Part shown: positions 1-9,225 of the stretch, piece by piece
Position numbering within the stretch: position 1 is the stretch's first letter
How the letters are laid out: every line of letters starts with the position of its first letter
Assembly: GCF_007859865.1 (NCBI RefSeq)
Contig: NZ_SJPI01000002.1
Span: 1,508,721 to 1,572,720 of the forward strand
Source of the DNA: Rubripirellula amarantea
GTDB taxonomy: Bacteria; Planctomycetota; Planctomycetia; Pirellulales; Pirellulaceae
Length of the DNA stretch: 64,000 nt
Direction: 5' to 3'
Position numbers and translations under genes: made by a program
The notes under the pieces: model-generated
Databases searched by the model: none
What the model saw: only the letters and a program-made list of their open reading frames with translations
Told to the model about the DNA's origin: nothing

Positions 1-1509
1 TTTGATCGCAAGATCCCGTGACTTACTCCTTGGCATATTAGCGATCGCGTTAGAGTCACCCGAGGTCGTTTCCCTATGAGCCTGCGGCAACGCAGTGGTA
101 CCTGCCGTCACGCTGACATCAACGTTGCCGTTCGAATCGACAATCGCCGACGAATTTTCGGGCAGCGAAATACGGTTCACACTTCCATCGGAACGTTGAA
201 TCGTTAACCAAGTTCCCAATAGCAGTCCAACGGGAATACCACCGGCCGCCAAAGCAACCAGCAGCCAACGCGATGGCCAAGACTCATCGGAACGGGAATT
301 TATGTTTGCGTTCGGCTGGCTAAACGCATGATGTTGGAGTGGCCCAACCGTGCGAGCAAATTGAACTAGCTTAGCCAGATCAGCCTGATGGGCGAGCGGT
401 TGCAAGGCTAGAGATACGTCCTGAGCCGACGATGGGCGATCAGCGCGGTCCTTGGCAACCAATCCTTCGATGATCGCTGAAAGCTGAGACGATCTTCCTC
501 GAAACGGATCAGGCACCGTGATTGGATCAGGCGAAACGTGGGCGGTCAGCTTAGCGAAGTTCGTGGCGTGATTTGCATCATCGTAAGGTGCCGAACCAGT
601 CAGTAGTTTCAGCAGTGTACAACCGAGGGAATAAAGATCCGAACGAATGTCAACGTCACGCGCATCGTGAATTTGTTCCGGCGACATGTAGTCGGCCGTT
701 CCAAGCGCCAATCCAGTTGCCGTACCATCAACCTGCGATCCTTGCGTCAACTGAAACCGAGCTAGTCCGAGATCAAGCAGCTTCACCTCTCCATCGCGAT
801 TGAGCATGATGTTCGACGGCTTGACGTCGCGATGCACGAGACCGTTTCGGTTAGCATACTCAAGTGCTGCGGCAACGGCTCGGCCGATCGCGGCAACGGC
901 TTCAGGCGACAACGGACCGAGCCGTTGCACAATCTGGCTGAGGTCTAGTCCGTCGACGTACTCCATGATCAACACGGGTTGACCGCTAAGTTCACGCGCG
1001 TCCAAGGCCGAGACGATGTTAGGATGGCTGAGTTGCCCAAGTGCCCGCATCTCCGCTTCAAAGCGCTGAGTTGCTCGCTTATCAGATAAGCGTTTGCCCG
1101 AAATGATTTTGACGGCGACGTCGCGTCCCAATCGAAGGTGCTCGGCTCGATAAACAATGCCCATCCCGCCATGTGCGACCGCATCGAGCAGTCGGTAGTC
1201 ACCCAAATCCATGGGCAATGCGAACGGCTCGGCGTGAGGATCATCGTCCTTGTCACGGTTAATCGCTCCCAACGCCAACGAAGTGGCCCAGTCACAGTCG
1301 GGTTCCTCCATGAATGGGTTGGCGGATTCCGATTGTCGCAACTGCTGAAGCAACGAATCGCTCGAGTCGGATTCGATCTTCGCCAGTTTTCCCCGACATT
1401 CCTCACACTGTTGAACATGCTCGACCACTGGCGATTCTTGAAGCTCACCGAGCCGGCCATGGACCAGATCAACCAGTGTTTCGTCGGACGGACATAAAGA
1501 AACTTGCAT
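1..1509 (-). CDS. Membrane Ser/Thr protein kinase with N-terminal anti-sigma-like zinc motif (C-terminus beyond window)
   Basis: The reading frame is open from an ATG at 1509 to the window edge, giving 503 residues without a stop. An H-x3-C-x2-C motif (H31, C35, C38) resembles the zinc-binding anti-sigma fold. A Hanks-type kinase domain follows at about 103-372: glycine loop HGGMGIV, Lys134 in VAVKII, HRDVKPSN with Asp228, DLG with Asp246, and the SPEQ activation segment end. One membrane helix lies at about 415-437, followed by an extracytoplasmic part that runs off the window. It sits 74 bp downstream of an ECF sigma factor on the same strand, the usual arrangement for planctomycete sigma/kinase pairs. 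I infer that it controls that sigma factor by binding, phosphorylation or both. Kinase assignment is firm; the zinc-finger role is inference. Confidence 0.93.
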   Translation of the reverse strand, partial: MQVSLCPSDETLVDLVHGRLGELQESPVVEHVQQCEECRGKLAKIESDSSDSLLQQLRQSESANPFMEEPDCDWATSLALGAINRDKDDDPHAEPFALPMDLGDYRLLDAVAHGGMGIVYRAEHLRLGRDVAVKIISGKRLSDKRATQRFEAEMRALGQLSHPNIVSALDARELSGQPVLIMEYVDGLDLSQIVQRLGPLSPEAVAAIGRAVAAALEYANRNGLVHRDVKPSNIMLNRDGEVKLLDLGLARFQLTQGSQVDGTATGLALGTADYMSPEQIHDARDVDIRSDLYSLGCTLLKLLTGSAPYDDANHATNFAKLTAHVSPDPITVPDPFRGRSSQLSAIIEGLVAKDRADRPSSAQDVSLALQPLAHQADLAKLVQFARTVGPLQHHAFSQPNANINSRSDESWPSRWLLVALAAGGIPVGLLLGTWLTIQRSDGSVNRISLPENSSAIVDSNGNVDVSVTAGTTALPQAHRETTSGDSNAIANMPRSKSRDLAIK

Positions 1510-1583
1510 GATAGGGAGCCTTTTTGAACAAAATGACAGTCAAAACAACGTCTACAGTTAAGAACGTCGTGGTCTGACACCAT

Positions 1584-2180
1584 TTATGTGGGCAATTCAC
1601 CCAGCCGCTGTTTCAGCCGTCGAAGCACCCGGCAACGGGCCTGATAAACCGACGATACTCGCAACGACAGTCGGTCGGCCACTTCGGCCGCAGGCATATT
1701 TTCGATGGCGGTCATGCGGAATGCTTCCCAGGTCTTCGGTTCAAACTCGTCGCGGATCAAACTAAGCACCCGCTGAGCCACTGTGACTTCAATCGCTGAA
1801 ATGGAAGAGGGGTCAGCATCGAGATCGGGCACCGCCTGTAACCAATTCAACGCATCGGTGCCGCCTTGAGGCTGAGCCTGACGTGACCGGCGTCGATAGT
1901 GGTCCGCAACTTTGGTTCGCGTGATCGTCGCCATCCAAGCCCGGAAACTCGCACCGGGCCGATCACGGTCGAATTGATGAATCTTAGCGGAAATCGTTGC
2001 GAAAACGTCTTGAACAACGTCTGCGGCATCGTGTCCGGTCAGCCCCGATTTTCGGCACCAATGGTAGATCACAGGCGAAAAGGTCTCGACCAAACGTGTC
2101 CAGGCGGGCGAGTTCATTTCACGAAGTCGGACGAGAAACAACGACGAGATACTAGGTGAATGAGTCATGATATCACCCAT
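1584..2180 (-). CDS. ECF-type RNA polymerase sigma-70 factor
   Basis: The 198-residue protein has sigma region 2 (about residues 30-95, with DAADVVQDVF and FRAWMATITRTKVADHYRR) and region 4 (about 140-190, ending in SVYQARCRVLRRLKQRL). It would direct RNA polymerase to a dedicated promoter set. The length and wording are typical of planctomycete ECF factors. Two starts are possible: ATG at 2180, or ATG at 2168, where GGGTGA just upstream could serve as ribosome binding site. The membrane kinase with an anti-sigma-like motif lies 74 bp downstream, probably in the same transcript. The signal sensed and the regulon are unknown. Confidence 0.93.
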   Translation of the reverse strand: MGDIMTHSPSISSLFLVRLREMNSPAWTRLVETFSPVIYHWCRKSGLTGHDAADVVQDVFATISAKIHQFDRDRPGASFRAWMATITRTKVADHYRRRSRQAQPQGGTDALNWLQAVPDLDADPSSISAIEVTVAQRVLSLIRDEFEPKTWEAFRMTAIENMPAAEVADRLSLRVSSVYQARCRVLRRLKQRLGELPT

Positions 2181-2526
2181 TCTAGCTCATTCACATTCAC
2201 GACATTGGACTCACTCGCGATCAAACATTAGTCGGTCACCGATGCCTGATCCAAGCAAGATTCGCGGCCACAGCAAACGGGGCAGGGTACTTCGGCATGT
2301 CTTTCCCCAAGCATAGTACCGGAAGCAATGCCGCGTGGTTGCCCGTTTTAATCGAGTTGCACCACCGATCGCACAATCACGAGCACTCGCGATTGCATGT
2401 TACCGAGATGCCAACGCGCCGAATGACCATGGGCTGTCCGTCAAACCAACGAACGACGCGGGAAGCGAACTGTCAGTCCGCAGCGCGGGCGGACATTCGG
2501 TCGCCTCAATAGAACGAACCTTCACG
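2181..2526. other. Intergenic, no gene recognised
   Basis: These 346 bp separate two minus-strand genes and should hold the sigma-factor promoter. Short frames on both strands here have no recognisable domain, no good ribosome binding site, and overlap each other. Confidence 0.5.
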
Positions 2527-3579
2527 CTACGGCGTCGTGATGTGTCCGAAGGCGTCGCCTTTAACGTCGACTGATTCGCTAACCGGAGGATCCTGAGTAA
2601 GGCGAACCGAGAGTGCCGCAGTGTAAGTGCTGCGTTCTTCTTCACTGCCAAACTCCAAAGGTCGAAGCTCATGTAGTTCATCGAGCGAACGCAAATGGTG
2701 CTTCTCGAGAAAAACGATGAGGCCATCCAACAGGCGACGGATCGTATCGGCACCGTTTCGGTAGACCTCGGAAGTGACCATCGCCACATCGGCACCGGCC
2801 AACAGCACTTTGATCACATCCTCACTTGAGGCAACGCCGGCACTGGCAGCAATCGACATTGCCGGGCAATGACCATGAACTTGCATGATATGGCCAATGG
2901 TATCGACAACTCGCCCTGGTTGAGTGAGCGACCAGTGAGAGTTGAGCTTGAACGAGTCGAGGCAGATGTCCACGTTGGGTTGGCGCCCATACATCACCAA
3001 GCCATCGGCTCCCGAACAAATCCGCCGAGCAAGATGCGGAATACTCAACCCACCACGTTCGAGTTTGATGAATAAAGGTACGGTGATGGACTGCTTGATC
3101 TCGGAAATGGCGTCAACCACCGAGTTCTCTAAGTCAATCGCCCCCGTGTAGTCGCTCACCGGGCCGTGATGCACGTTTAACTCAATCGCAGCAGCACCCG
3201 CTTCTTCTAACTCGCCAGCAAAATCTAGCCAACCGCTGTCGGTATATCCATTGAGCGACGCAATCACCGGTATGGTTGAATAGGTGGCAGCGCGGTTCAC
3301 AAGCGCCAAGTAGCACTCTGCACTTTGACACGCGGTGTGGACATAGTAACGGTTGCTTCGGTTCAGCAACTCTCGTTCGCGCTGGGATACGGGTCGATCG
3401 GTTTTGATTGCCCAACGCACCACCTGTTCTTCGAACAACGATGGTAGCACGATCGCACCCGCGCCAGCTTCTTCAAATGAACGCCGAGTCTGTTCGTCAG
3501 CCGTTAATGGGCAAGCACCGACAATGATTGGTGACCGCAGACATAGGCCACCGTAGTGCGTCGTCAGATTCAAACTCAT
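2527..3579 (-). CDS. Dihydroorotate dehydrogenase-like flavoprotein
   Basis: A 350-residue FMN-type TIM barrel. It opens LNLTTHYGGLCLRSPIIVGA and continues with the SLFEEQV loop, IELNVHH, a lysine-containing VPLFIKLERGG strand, and phosphate-binding SIAASAGVASSEDVIKVLLAGAD near the end. This is the dihydroorotate dehydrogenase-like family often found outside pyrimidine operons, so the true substrate is not certain. No other pyrimidine gene is nearby. A universal stress protein gene ends 44 bp upstream on the same strand, and the two are likely cotranscribed. The overall family is clear; pyrD function is doubtful. Confidence 0.88.
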   Translation of the reverse strand: MSLNLTTHYGGLCLRSPIIVGACPLTADEQTRRSFEEAGAGAIVLPSLFEEQVVRWAIKTDRPVSQRERELLNRSNRYYVHTACQSAECYLALVNRAATYSTIPVIASLNGYTDSGWLDFAGELEEAGAAAIELNVHHGPVSDYTGAIDLENSVVDAISEIKQSITVPLFIKLERGGLSIPHLARRICSGADGLVMYGRQPNVDICLDSFKLNSHWSLTQPGRVVDTIGHIMQVHGHCPAMSIAASAGVASSEDVIKVLLAGADVAMVTSEVYRNGADTIRRLLDGLIVFLEKHHLRSLDELHELRPLEFGSEEERSTYTAALSVRLTQDPPVSESVDVKGDAFGHITTP

Positions 3580-3623
3580 TGATACACTCGATTAAGGGAG
3601 ACAAGAGAGAAGAAGAGGCGACG

Positions 3624-4541
3624 TTAAGAGGATGCCATTTCTGATTGCGAGACTTGTTCAGATCGCCTGCTGGTGTTGATCCCGCGAGAGATCCAAACGC
3701 TGCAAGGAGAGTGTCGAAGCACGTAACGTGATGTGCTGCCCAGCAAGAAACGTGAAAGATTTCCACGTGGCGTTTCGCCAACCACCATCAGATCAATTCC
3801 ATTTTTCTCGGCAAAGCTAACCAGACTTTCTCCGCGATGCTCTGACTCAATCAAGTGAGTTCGAATGTCAGAGGCGACGTCGGACAATTGAAGTTTTGAT
3901 TCCTTCAAATCCTCGTCATGTTGCTTCACTGATTGCTCGTCGTGAATCAGCTCGCCGTAGACACCAAGAAGATAGGTGACGATTGACACAACATGAAATT
4001 CGGTTCCGCTCGTCCAAGGAATTTCACCGATCTCGGCAATCGCTCGCTTAGCTGGTTCGCCACCTTCGTAACCTAAGCAAACGCGAATAGGACGCGGGCT
4101 GTCTTCTAAACCGCTCGGACGGACCACCAGAACGCTGCATGGCGCATGGGTCGCCACGTGATCGCTCACGCTGCCAAGCAGAACGCGACTTAACTGAGAT
4201 CGCCCCGTCGCACCGACCACGACCAAATCAACGTTCAACTCTTTGGCCGCCTGAACAATCGTTTCACCGATATTCCCTTGGCGATACTCGTGATGGATCA
4301 GCACATTGGCACCATCGAACTTCTCACATACGTTCGCGTGCGTCGCTTCAGCGAGTTCGCGTGCATGTGAATTGACCTGCTCAATCATCTCGGTAGCGGC
4401 GTAACTACCGTGAATGTAGACCGGTTCGATCACGGTCAGAATGGTCAATTCAAGACGGTCGCGATGGGGTAAGTGTGCGAGCAATCGAACCGCTTGGTCG
4501 GAAGCTGGTGAGCCGTCGACGGCGAGGAGTACGTGGCGCAT
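3624..4541 (-). CDS. Tandem universal stress protein (two UspA domains)
   Basis: The 305-residue protein has two UspA folds. The first starts MRHVLLAVDGSPAS and ends with the nucleotide-binding GATGRSQLSRVLLGSVSDHV and SVLVVRP. The second, from about residue 155, ends with GETPRGNLSRFLLGSTSRYV and SVWISRG. The G-x2-G-x9-G(S/T) ATP-binding signature is intact in domain one and near-intact in domain two. An open frame extends upstream to 4640, but the conserved UspA start is at the ATG at 4541. It probably forms an operon with the flavoprotein downstream. The family usually responds to starvation, hypoxia or redox stress; the trigger here is unknown. Confidence 0.92.
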   Translation of the reverse strand: MRHVLLAVDGSPASDQAVRLLAHLPHRDRLELTILTVIEPVYIHGSYAATEMIEQVNSHARELAEATHANVCEKFDGANVLIHHEYRQGNIGETIVQAAKELNVDLVVVGATGRSQLSRVLLGSVSDHVATHAPCSVLVVRPSGLEDSPRPIRVCLGYEGGEPAKRAIAEIGEIPWTSGTEFHVVSIVTYLLGVYGELIHDEQSVKQHDEDLKESKLQLSDVASDIRTHLIESEHRGESLVSFAEKNGIDLMVVGETPRGNLSRFLLGSTSRYVLRHSPCSVWISRGINTSRRSEQVSQSEMASS

Positions 4542-4868
4542 TGTCTTTCTATCCCACAGTTTGGCGTCATAAGGTTGTGAATCTAGCCAATACGCATGCA
4601 ATCCGAGTGCCAAAGAGCGCATAGCCTGCGGGCGCGGCAAATCAGTGACACGACGTGTGCGTACTGTCTCAGGATGAGTCCCTACGTCTCATCGCTATGT
4701 CACAACCCGTACAGGTAAACGAAACTTCAGCATCATCATCAACCGACTCTTCCGATTCAGGTCTTTGGGCACTCATGCCTAAATCGCCGCAGCATGAATT
4801 TAGCCTGGGCTCCGAGAGGACATGCGACGTCAACACCTCGAGTCAGAACATCAGACGACCTAGAAACA
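4542..4868. other. Intergenic, no gene recognised
   Basis: This 327-bp gap lies between the universal stress gene and glutamate dehydrogenase, both on the minus strand. It should carry the stress gene promoter and the gdhA 3' end. The plus-strand frame across it is low-complexity with no domain, and I see no convincing terminator. Confidence 0.45.
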
Positions 4869-6224
4869 TCAGACAACCCCGAAGGCCAACATTGCATCGG
4901 CAACCTTCTTGAACCCCGCGATGTTCGCACCACGCACGTAGTCGCAATAGCCGCCGCCCATCTGACCGTACTCAAGGCATTGCTTATGGATACCGTCCAT
5001 GATGTCGACAAGCAATTGTTGCAGTTGCTCTTCCTTCCAAGAGATGCGGGCTGAATTCTGGCTCATTTCGAGACCGGACACGGCTACTCCGCCTGCATTC
5101 GCTGCTTTACCAGGTGCGAAAAGAACTTTGGCCTTTTTGAAGACGTGAACGCCTTTGAGTTCCGTGGGCATGTTTGCCCCCTCGCTGATCGCAATGCAAC
5201 CATTCTTGACAAGCGATTGAGCGTCCTCGCTCGATAACTCATTTTGCGTAGCGCACGGCAGCGCTACGTCGCAGGGGACGTTCCATGGCGACTTAGCTTC
5301 GTGATAGGTCGCTCCTTTGAACTCTTCAACATACTCACTAATTCGACCGCGACGGACATTCTTCAACTGCTTGATCCAGCGAAGTTTTTCAAGGTTGATG
5401 CCATCGGGGTCATGAATAAACCCACCACTATCGGACAACGTTACCACGCTTGCACCTAGATGCGTCAACTTCTCGGCTGCATGAGTTGCAACGTTCCCTG
5501 ATCCCGAGACGACCGCGATTTTCCCGCGCAAGTCATCGTCTTTGGTTTTCAGCATGTTGGCAAGGAAATACACCGCGCCATAACCAGTTGCCTCCGTTCG
5601 AATCAGCGATCCGCCATATTCGAGTCCTTTGCCTGTCAGCACTCCGGTGAATTGATTAGTAATTCGCTTGTATTGCCCGAACATGTACCCGATCTCACGA
5701 GCCCCCACGCCGATGTCTCCTGCTGGAACATCCACGTCCGCACCGACATGGCGATAGAGTTCGGTCATGAACGATTGACAAAAGCGCATCACTTCTCGAT
5801 CGCTCTTACCCTTAGGGTTAAAGTTCGCACCGCCCTTTGCACCACCCATCGGCAAACCTGTGAGCGCATTCTTGAAGGTCTGCTCGAACGCTAAGAACTT
5901 TAGCACGCTTTCCGTGACGGAGGGATGAAACCGAATGCCGCCTTTATACGGACCGATGGAATTGTTGTTCTGCACTCGCCAACCACGTTGCACGCGCACA
6001 TTTCCGTTGTCGTCTTCCCAGCAAACTCGAAAAGAAATGATCCGATCCGGTTCGGCAATCCGCCTTAGGATTTGTGCTTCGTGATAGCGTTCCTTATCGG
6101 CAATAAACTCGAAGATATCTTCGGCGACTTCTTGGACCGCTTGTATGAACTCGGATTGTCCAGGATTTCGTTTTGCCACACCCTGCATGAATTTGGGTAA
6201 GTCGACATGTTCAGAGATGGCCAT
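4869..6224 (-). CDS. gdhA: NADP-type glutamate dehydrogenase
   Basis: It reductively aminates 2-oxoglutarate with ammonium to glutamate, or the reverse. The 451-residue length matches the hexameric bacterial GdhA type (about 447). Key segments are GPYKGGIRFHPSV (Lys94), the PMGGAKGGANFNPKGKS glutamate site with Lys130, PAGDIGVGAREIGYM with Asp170, the nucleotide-binding GSGNVATHAAEKL, and the C-terminal GANIAGFKKVADAML. The start at 6224 has AAGGAT eight bases upstream; the frame is open to 6260, but that extension lacks conservation signals. An aldehyde dehydrogenase gene ends 65 bp upstream, so the two may be expressed together. NADP rather than NAD use is inferred from the family type. Confidence 0.95.
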   Translation of the reverse strand: MAISEHVDLPKFMQGVAKRNPGQSEFIQAVQEVAEDIFEFIADKERYHEAQILRRIAEPDRIISFRVCWEDDNGNVRVQRGWRVQNNNSIGPYKGGIRFHPSVTESVLKFLAFEQTFKNALTGLPMGGAKGGANFNPKGKSDREVMRFCQSFMTELYRHVGADVDVPAGDIGVGAREIGYMFGQYKRITNQFTGVLTGKGLEYGGSLIRTEATGYGAVYFLANMLKTKDDDLRGKIAVVSGSGNVATHAAEKLTHLGASVVTLSDSGGFIHDPDGINLEKLRWIKQLKNVRRGRISEYVEEFKGATYHEAKSPWNVPCDVALPCATQNELSSEDAQSLVKNGCIAISEGANMPTELKGVHVFKKAKVLFAPGKAANAGGVAVSGLEMSQNSARISWKEEQLQQLLVDIMDGIHKQCLEYGQMGGGYCDYVRGANIAGFKKVADAMLAFGVV

Positions 6225-6289
6225 AGATAAATCCTTTTTGGTGATAAGTGGTTGAGCCACTGACGCTGGAAAACAGGCATCAGCATGAC

Positions 6290-7726
6290 TTACGAGTTTC
6301 TTCGAATTACCAGGTTGCGAATTTCTGTCATTTCTTCCATTGCGAAACGAATTCCTTCGCGTCCTAGCCCCGAATCCTTGACTCCGCCGTAAGGCATATT
6401 GTCCACGCGATAGCTGGGGACATCGTTAATAACGACGCCGCCAACTTCGAGTCGATCCCAGGCATCCAATGATTTGAACAGATCGCGAGTGAAGATGCCT
6501 GCCTGCAAGCCAAACTTGCTGTCGTTTACTTGATCGAGGGCCGCGTCAAAATTAGAAAAGCGGGACAGAATCGCGAGCGGGCCAAACGCTTCTTCACGGT
6601 TCACCTTTGCATTTGCGGGCACATCTTCCAACAATGTCGCGGTCATCATTGCCCCTGTTCGTTGGCCACCGCAAAGAAGTTTAGCCCCGTCCGCGACTGC
6701 TTCGCTAATCCAACCTTCCAGTCGCTCGGCCTCTTTGTCGTCAATCATGGGACCGATAAATGTCGAACGATCTTTGGGATCGCCGCAAACAAGCTCGCGG
6801 GTCCGCTCGATTAGCCGATCGCGAAACTGATCATAAATATTGTCGTGAATGATAATGCGTTGGACGCTCACACAGCTTTGCCCGGACTGGTAGAAGGCGC
6901 CCACGATGATGCGTTCCAACGCGTCGTCCAAATCAGCGTCCTGATCAATAACGACGGCAGCGTTGCCACCGAGTTCCAACACCACTTTCTTCTTTCCCGC
7001 CTTGGCCTTCAATTCCCAACCCACATCCGACGAACCGGTGAAGGACAATAGTTTTAGTCGATCATCGACTGTGAATTGATCCGCTGCTTCGCGACGAACG
7101 GGAAGAATCGAGAACGCCCCAATGGGCAAGCTCGTTTCAGCCAGTACCTCGCCGATCATGATCGCTCCCAAAGGCGTCCGGCTGGCAGGTTTCATCACCA
7201 ACGGACATCCAACCGCAATGGCCGGCGCGATTTTGTGGGCGGCCAAGTTCAGCGGAAAATTGAATGGCGAAATAAAACTGCATGGGCCGATGGGAACTCG
7301 CTTCCACATGCCCTGATAGCCCTTGGATCTCTGCGAGATATCGAGCGGTTGAACCTCACCGGTCATCCGCACTGATTCCTCAGCAGCGATCCGAAACGTA
7401 TCGATCAGCCGCGAAACTTCGCCTTCGCTGTCCTTAATCGGCTTGCCCGCTTCCACGCAAAGAGAATATGCAAGTTCGTCAAACCGGTCTTTGAATCTTT
7501 CGACGCAGTGCATCAAGACGTCTTGGCGTTCATAGCTTGCCATCCGCGCCATTGGCTCGACCGCTCGCACGCAACCTGCAATCGCGGTGTTGATCATTTC
7601 ACGATTGGCAAGAGCAACTCTAAACGCGACCTTACCGGTAAACTTGTCAGTCACCGCGAGATCATCGTTGGGTTGCTCTGCTTTATTGTTCAAATAGAGC
7701 GGATAGACGTCCTTCAAGATGCTCAT
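6290..7726 (-). CDS. NAD(P)-dependent aldehyde dehydrogenase
   Basis: A 478-residue ALDH superfamily enzyme oxidising an aldehyde to an acid. The oxyanion Asn155 is in SPFNFPLNLAAHKIAPA. The cofactor loop is FTGSSDVGW, the general base Glu251 is in LELGGNAAVV, and the nucleophile Cys285 is in GQSCVSVQRI. EEAFGPLA and the C-terminal SGLGREG are also present. The SVQRI segment after the cysteine recalls the lactaldehyde and non-phosphorylating glyceraldehyde-3-phosphate dehydrogenase branches more than betaine aldehyde types. Being upstream of gdhA would suit succinate semialdehyde too. Substrate is not determined. Confidence 0.9.
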   Translation of the reverse strand: MSILKDVYPLYLNNKAEQPNDDLAVTDKFTGKVAFRVALANREMINTAIAGCVRAVEPMARMASYERQDVLMHCVERFKDRFDELAYSLCVEAGKPIKDSEGEVSRLIDTFRIAAEESVRMTGEVQPLDISQRSKGYQGMWKRVPIGPCSFISPFNFPLNLAAHKIAPAIAVGCPLVMKPASRTPLGAIMIGEVLAETSLPIGAFSILPVRREAADQFTVDDRLKLLSFTGSSDVGWELKAKAGKKKVVLELGGNAAVVIDQDADLDDALERIIVGAFYQSGQSCVSVQRIIIHDNIYDQFRDRLIERTRELVCGDPKDRSTFIGPMIDDKEAERLEGWISEAVADGAKLLCGGQRTGAMMTATLLEDVPANAKVNREEAFGPLAILSRFSNFDAALDQVNDSKFGLQAGIFTRDLFKSLDAWDRLEVGGVVINDVPSYRVDNMPYGGVKDSGLGREGIRFAMEEMTEIRNLVIRRNS

Positions 7727-7857
7727 CGTTGCGCACTCAGCGATTGGTTTGGTGTCGGATACTCGTTCGCGTTGATAGCGATACCAATAGAGCTCGCGAT
7801 GATTCGAAAGAAAGATATCTGACGACGATACGGCATGTTGGTCGTGAGCATATCAGA

Positions 7858-8445
7858 CTATTTGTTGGCTTCGGCGGTGAGCTTTTTCAGCGAGTGCTCG
7901 ATCGCTCCAACCAATTTTTTCGACGCATTGACCGAAAAGCGATAGGTATCGACTTTATCTTTTGTTTTGTTCTCCAACTGAAGAAATCTTGCGTCCTGAT
8001 CCGAGTCAACCGATAACGCCCACTCCGCGTCCTTCAAAGCCGTTTCAACTTTCGATCGCTGGACCTTGTCCGTCGGTTTTGACTCAATGGCTTTGGCAAA
8101 CGCCTTGAGCAAAGTTTCGGTTTGATTCGCATCGAGCATCAGCATTCCACCAGCCGGAGGTGCGGCTTCACCAGGCTTCAATGGGACCATCAGCGAAAGT
8201 TGGACCGAAGGATCCATGCCCGCGTAGTTCGTTGAATTCACGTACGTGTATCCGGTGCGGGATGTGCCGGTGTGAACGAACGGCGATGGATCACCAATCC
8301 ATGACGCGTTCCCAATCACCACCGAATGAATGGTCGGATCGAACGTGTCGTCCTCGGGGTGCCAGTCCGCACCAAGCAAAGTCCCCGGAACGAACCCTAA
8401 CACCAAAATGATGCTGAACAGGAAAGAAGCGAGCGTGCGATTCAT
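7858..8445 (-). CDS. Secreted protein of unknown function
   Basis: I do not recognise a family. The 195-residue protein begins with a clear signal peptide (basic NR, hydrophobic core to about residue 24, cleavage after LLGA). The mature N-half contains GYTYVNSTNYAGMDPSVQ, and the C-half is a lysine/glutamate-rich amphipathic helical region (about 105-195). It probably acts in the periplasm or outside the cell. It lies 131 bp upstream of the aldehyde dehydrogenase on the same strand, a gap large enough for separate transcription. Confidence 0.75.
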   Translation of the reverse strand: MNRTLASFLFSIILVLGFVPGTLLGADWHPEDDTFDPTIHSVVIGNASWIGDPSPFVHTGTSRTGYTYVNSTNYAGMDPSVQLSLMVPLKPGEAAPPAGGMLMLDANQTETLLKAFAKAIESKPTDKVQRSKVETALKDAEWALSVDSDQDARFLQLENKTKDKVDTYRFSVNASKKLVGAIEHSLKKLTAEANK

Positions 8446-8799
8446 AGGGTCATCCTTATCGTCGGAGGAGTCAAAATTTAGTGTTGGCTAGGCGATCATT
8501 CTTAGCGATGGCGCGGGAACGAATACTAATTTAGTCGATCGCTTGAATCATGAAGGGACAGATCATCCGCATCCCCGTGTGCGTAATGTCTCAATCCAAG
8601 CAGATACCTTGGTTGTCCTTGACGACGACTGGGCTTGAGTACATGAACTAAAGCTAAGAATCGTTTATGTTGTAGTTAGCACAACGATGGTCAATGACCA
8701 AGATGCGATCAAGTTCTAGCGGTGTTTTCACCGTAATCAAATTGGCCAACTCGAAAGTTGCCTTTCTTAACCAGTGATTTCGAATGAAAGTGATGATTG
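8446..8799. other. Divergent intergenic region with palindromes
   Basis: This 354-bp region separates the divergent secreted-protein and haemoglobin genes. A perfect 13-bp palindrome centred on an A (TGGTCAATGACCA, 8688-8700) lies about 100 bp before the haemoglobin start and could be an operator. A small hairpin, CGGTG-TTTT-CACCG, follows at 8720-8733. No ORF here looks coding. Confidence 0.4.
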
Positions 8800-9186
8800 A
8801 TGACGGAAAATAGCAAAGACTCGCTTTTTGATCGCCTGGGCGGCGCAGAGTCACTGACGATAATGGTTAAAGAAATGTACGAGAGCGTTTTGCGCGACGA
8901 AGAACTCGCCCCGTTCTTCGCGAACACGCCGATGGAGCGTCTGCATCATATGCAGTTTCAGTTTTTGGCTTCTGCGCTGGACGGTCCTGCTGGGTACACG
9001 GGCGCTGAACTGACGTCGGTTCATGCCGGCCGTGGAATCACCGGTCAGCACTTTGCTAAATTCTGCGGGCATTTTGCCGAGACACTCGAACGTCATGGGG
9101 CAAGTCCTCAGGACGTCGACGAAGTGTTAGGTCGTTTGGCGTTGTACAAAGACAAGATTACCGGAGATGCCAACGTCGATGGTTAG
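8800..9186 (+). CDS. Group I (N-type) truncated haemoglobin
   Basis: A 128-residue haem protein of the 2-on-2 globin fold. By comparison with mycobacterial trHbN, the proximal histidine is His75 in SVHAGRGI, the B10 tyrosine is Tyr27 in KEMYESVL, and the E11 glutamine is Gln52 in HHMQFQFL. The FDRLGG start and HFAKFCGHFAETL helix also match. Tyr-B10 plus Gln-E11 is the pocket linked to O2 binding and NO dioxygenation in trHbN, so NO detoxification is a reasonable inference. ATG at 8800 is taken as the start. The next gene begins 39 bp downstream on the same strand. Confidence 0.92.
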   Translation: MTENSKDSLFDRLGGAESLTIMVKEMYESVLRDEELAPFFANTPMERLHHMQFQFLASALDGPAGYTGAELTSVHAGRGITGQHFAKFCGHFAETLERHGASPQDVDEVLGRLALYKDKITGDANVDG

Positions 9187-9225
9187 CGATTGCTCCCGAA
9201 TCATATTCAACCGAAGGTGGCTTCG

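Noticed and set aside
2527-3579. Confident pyrD assignment
   Set aside because: The barrel is dihydroorotate-dehydrogenase-like, but the active-site context and neighbours do not support a pyrimidine role.
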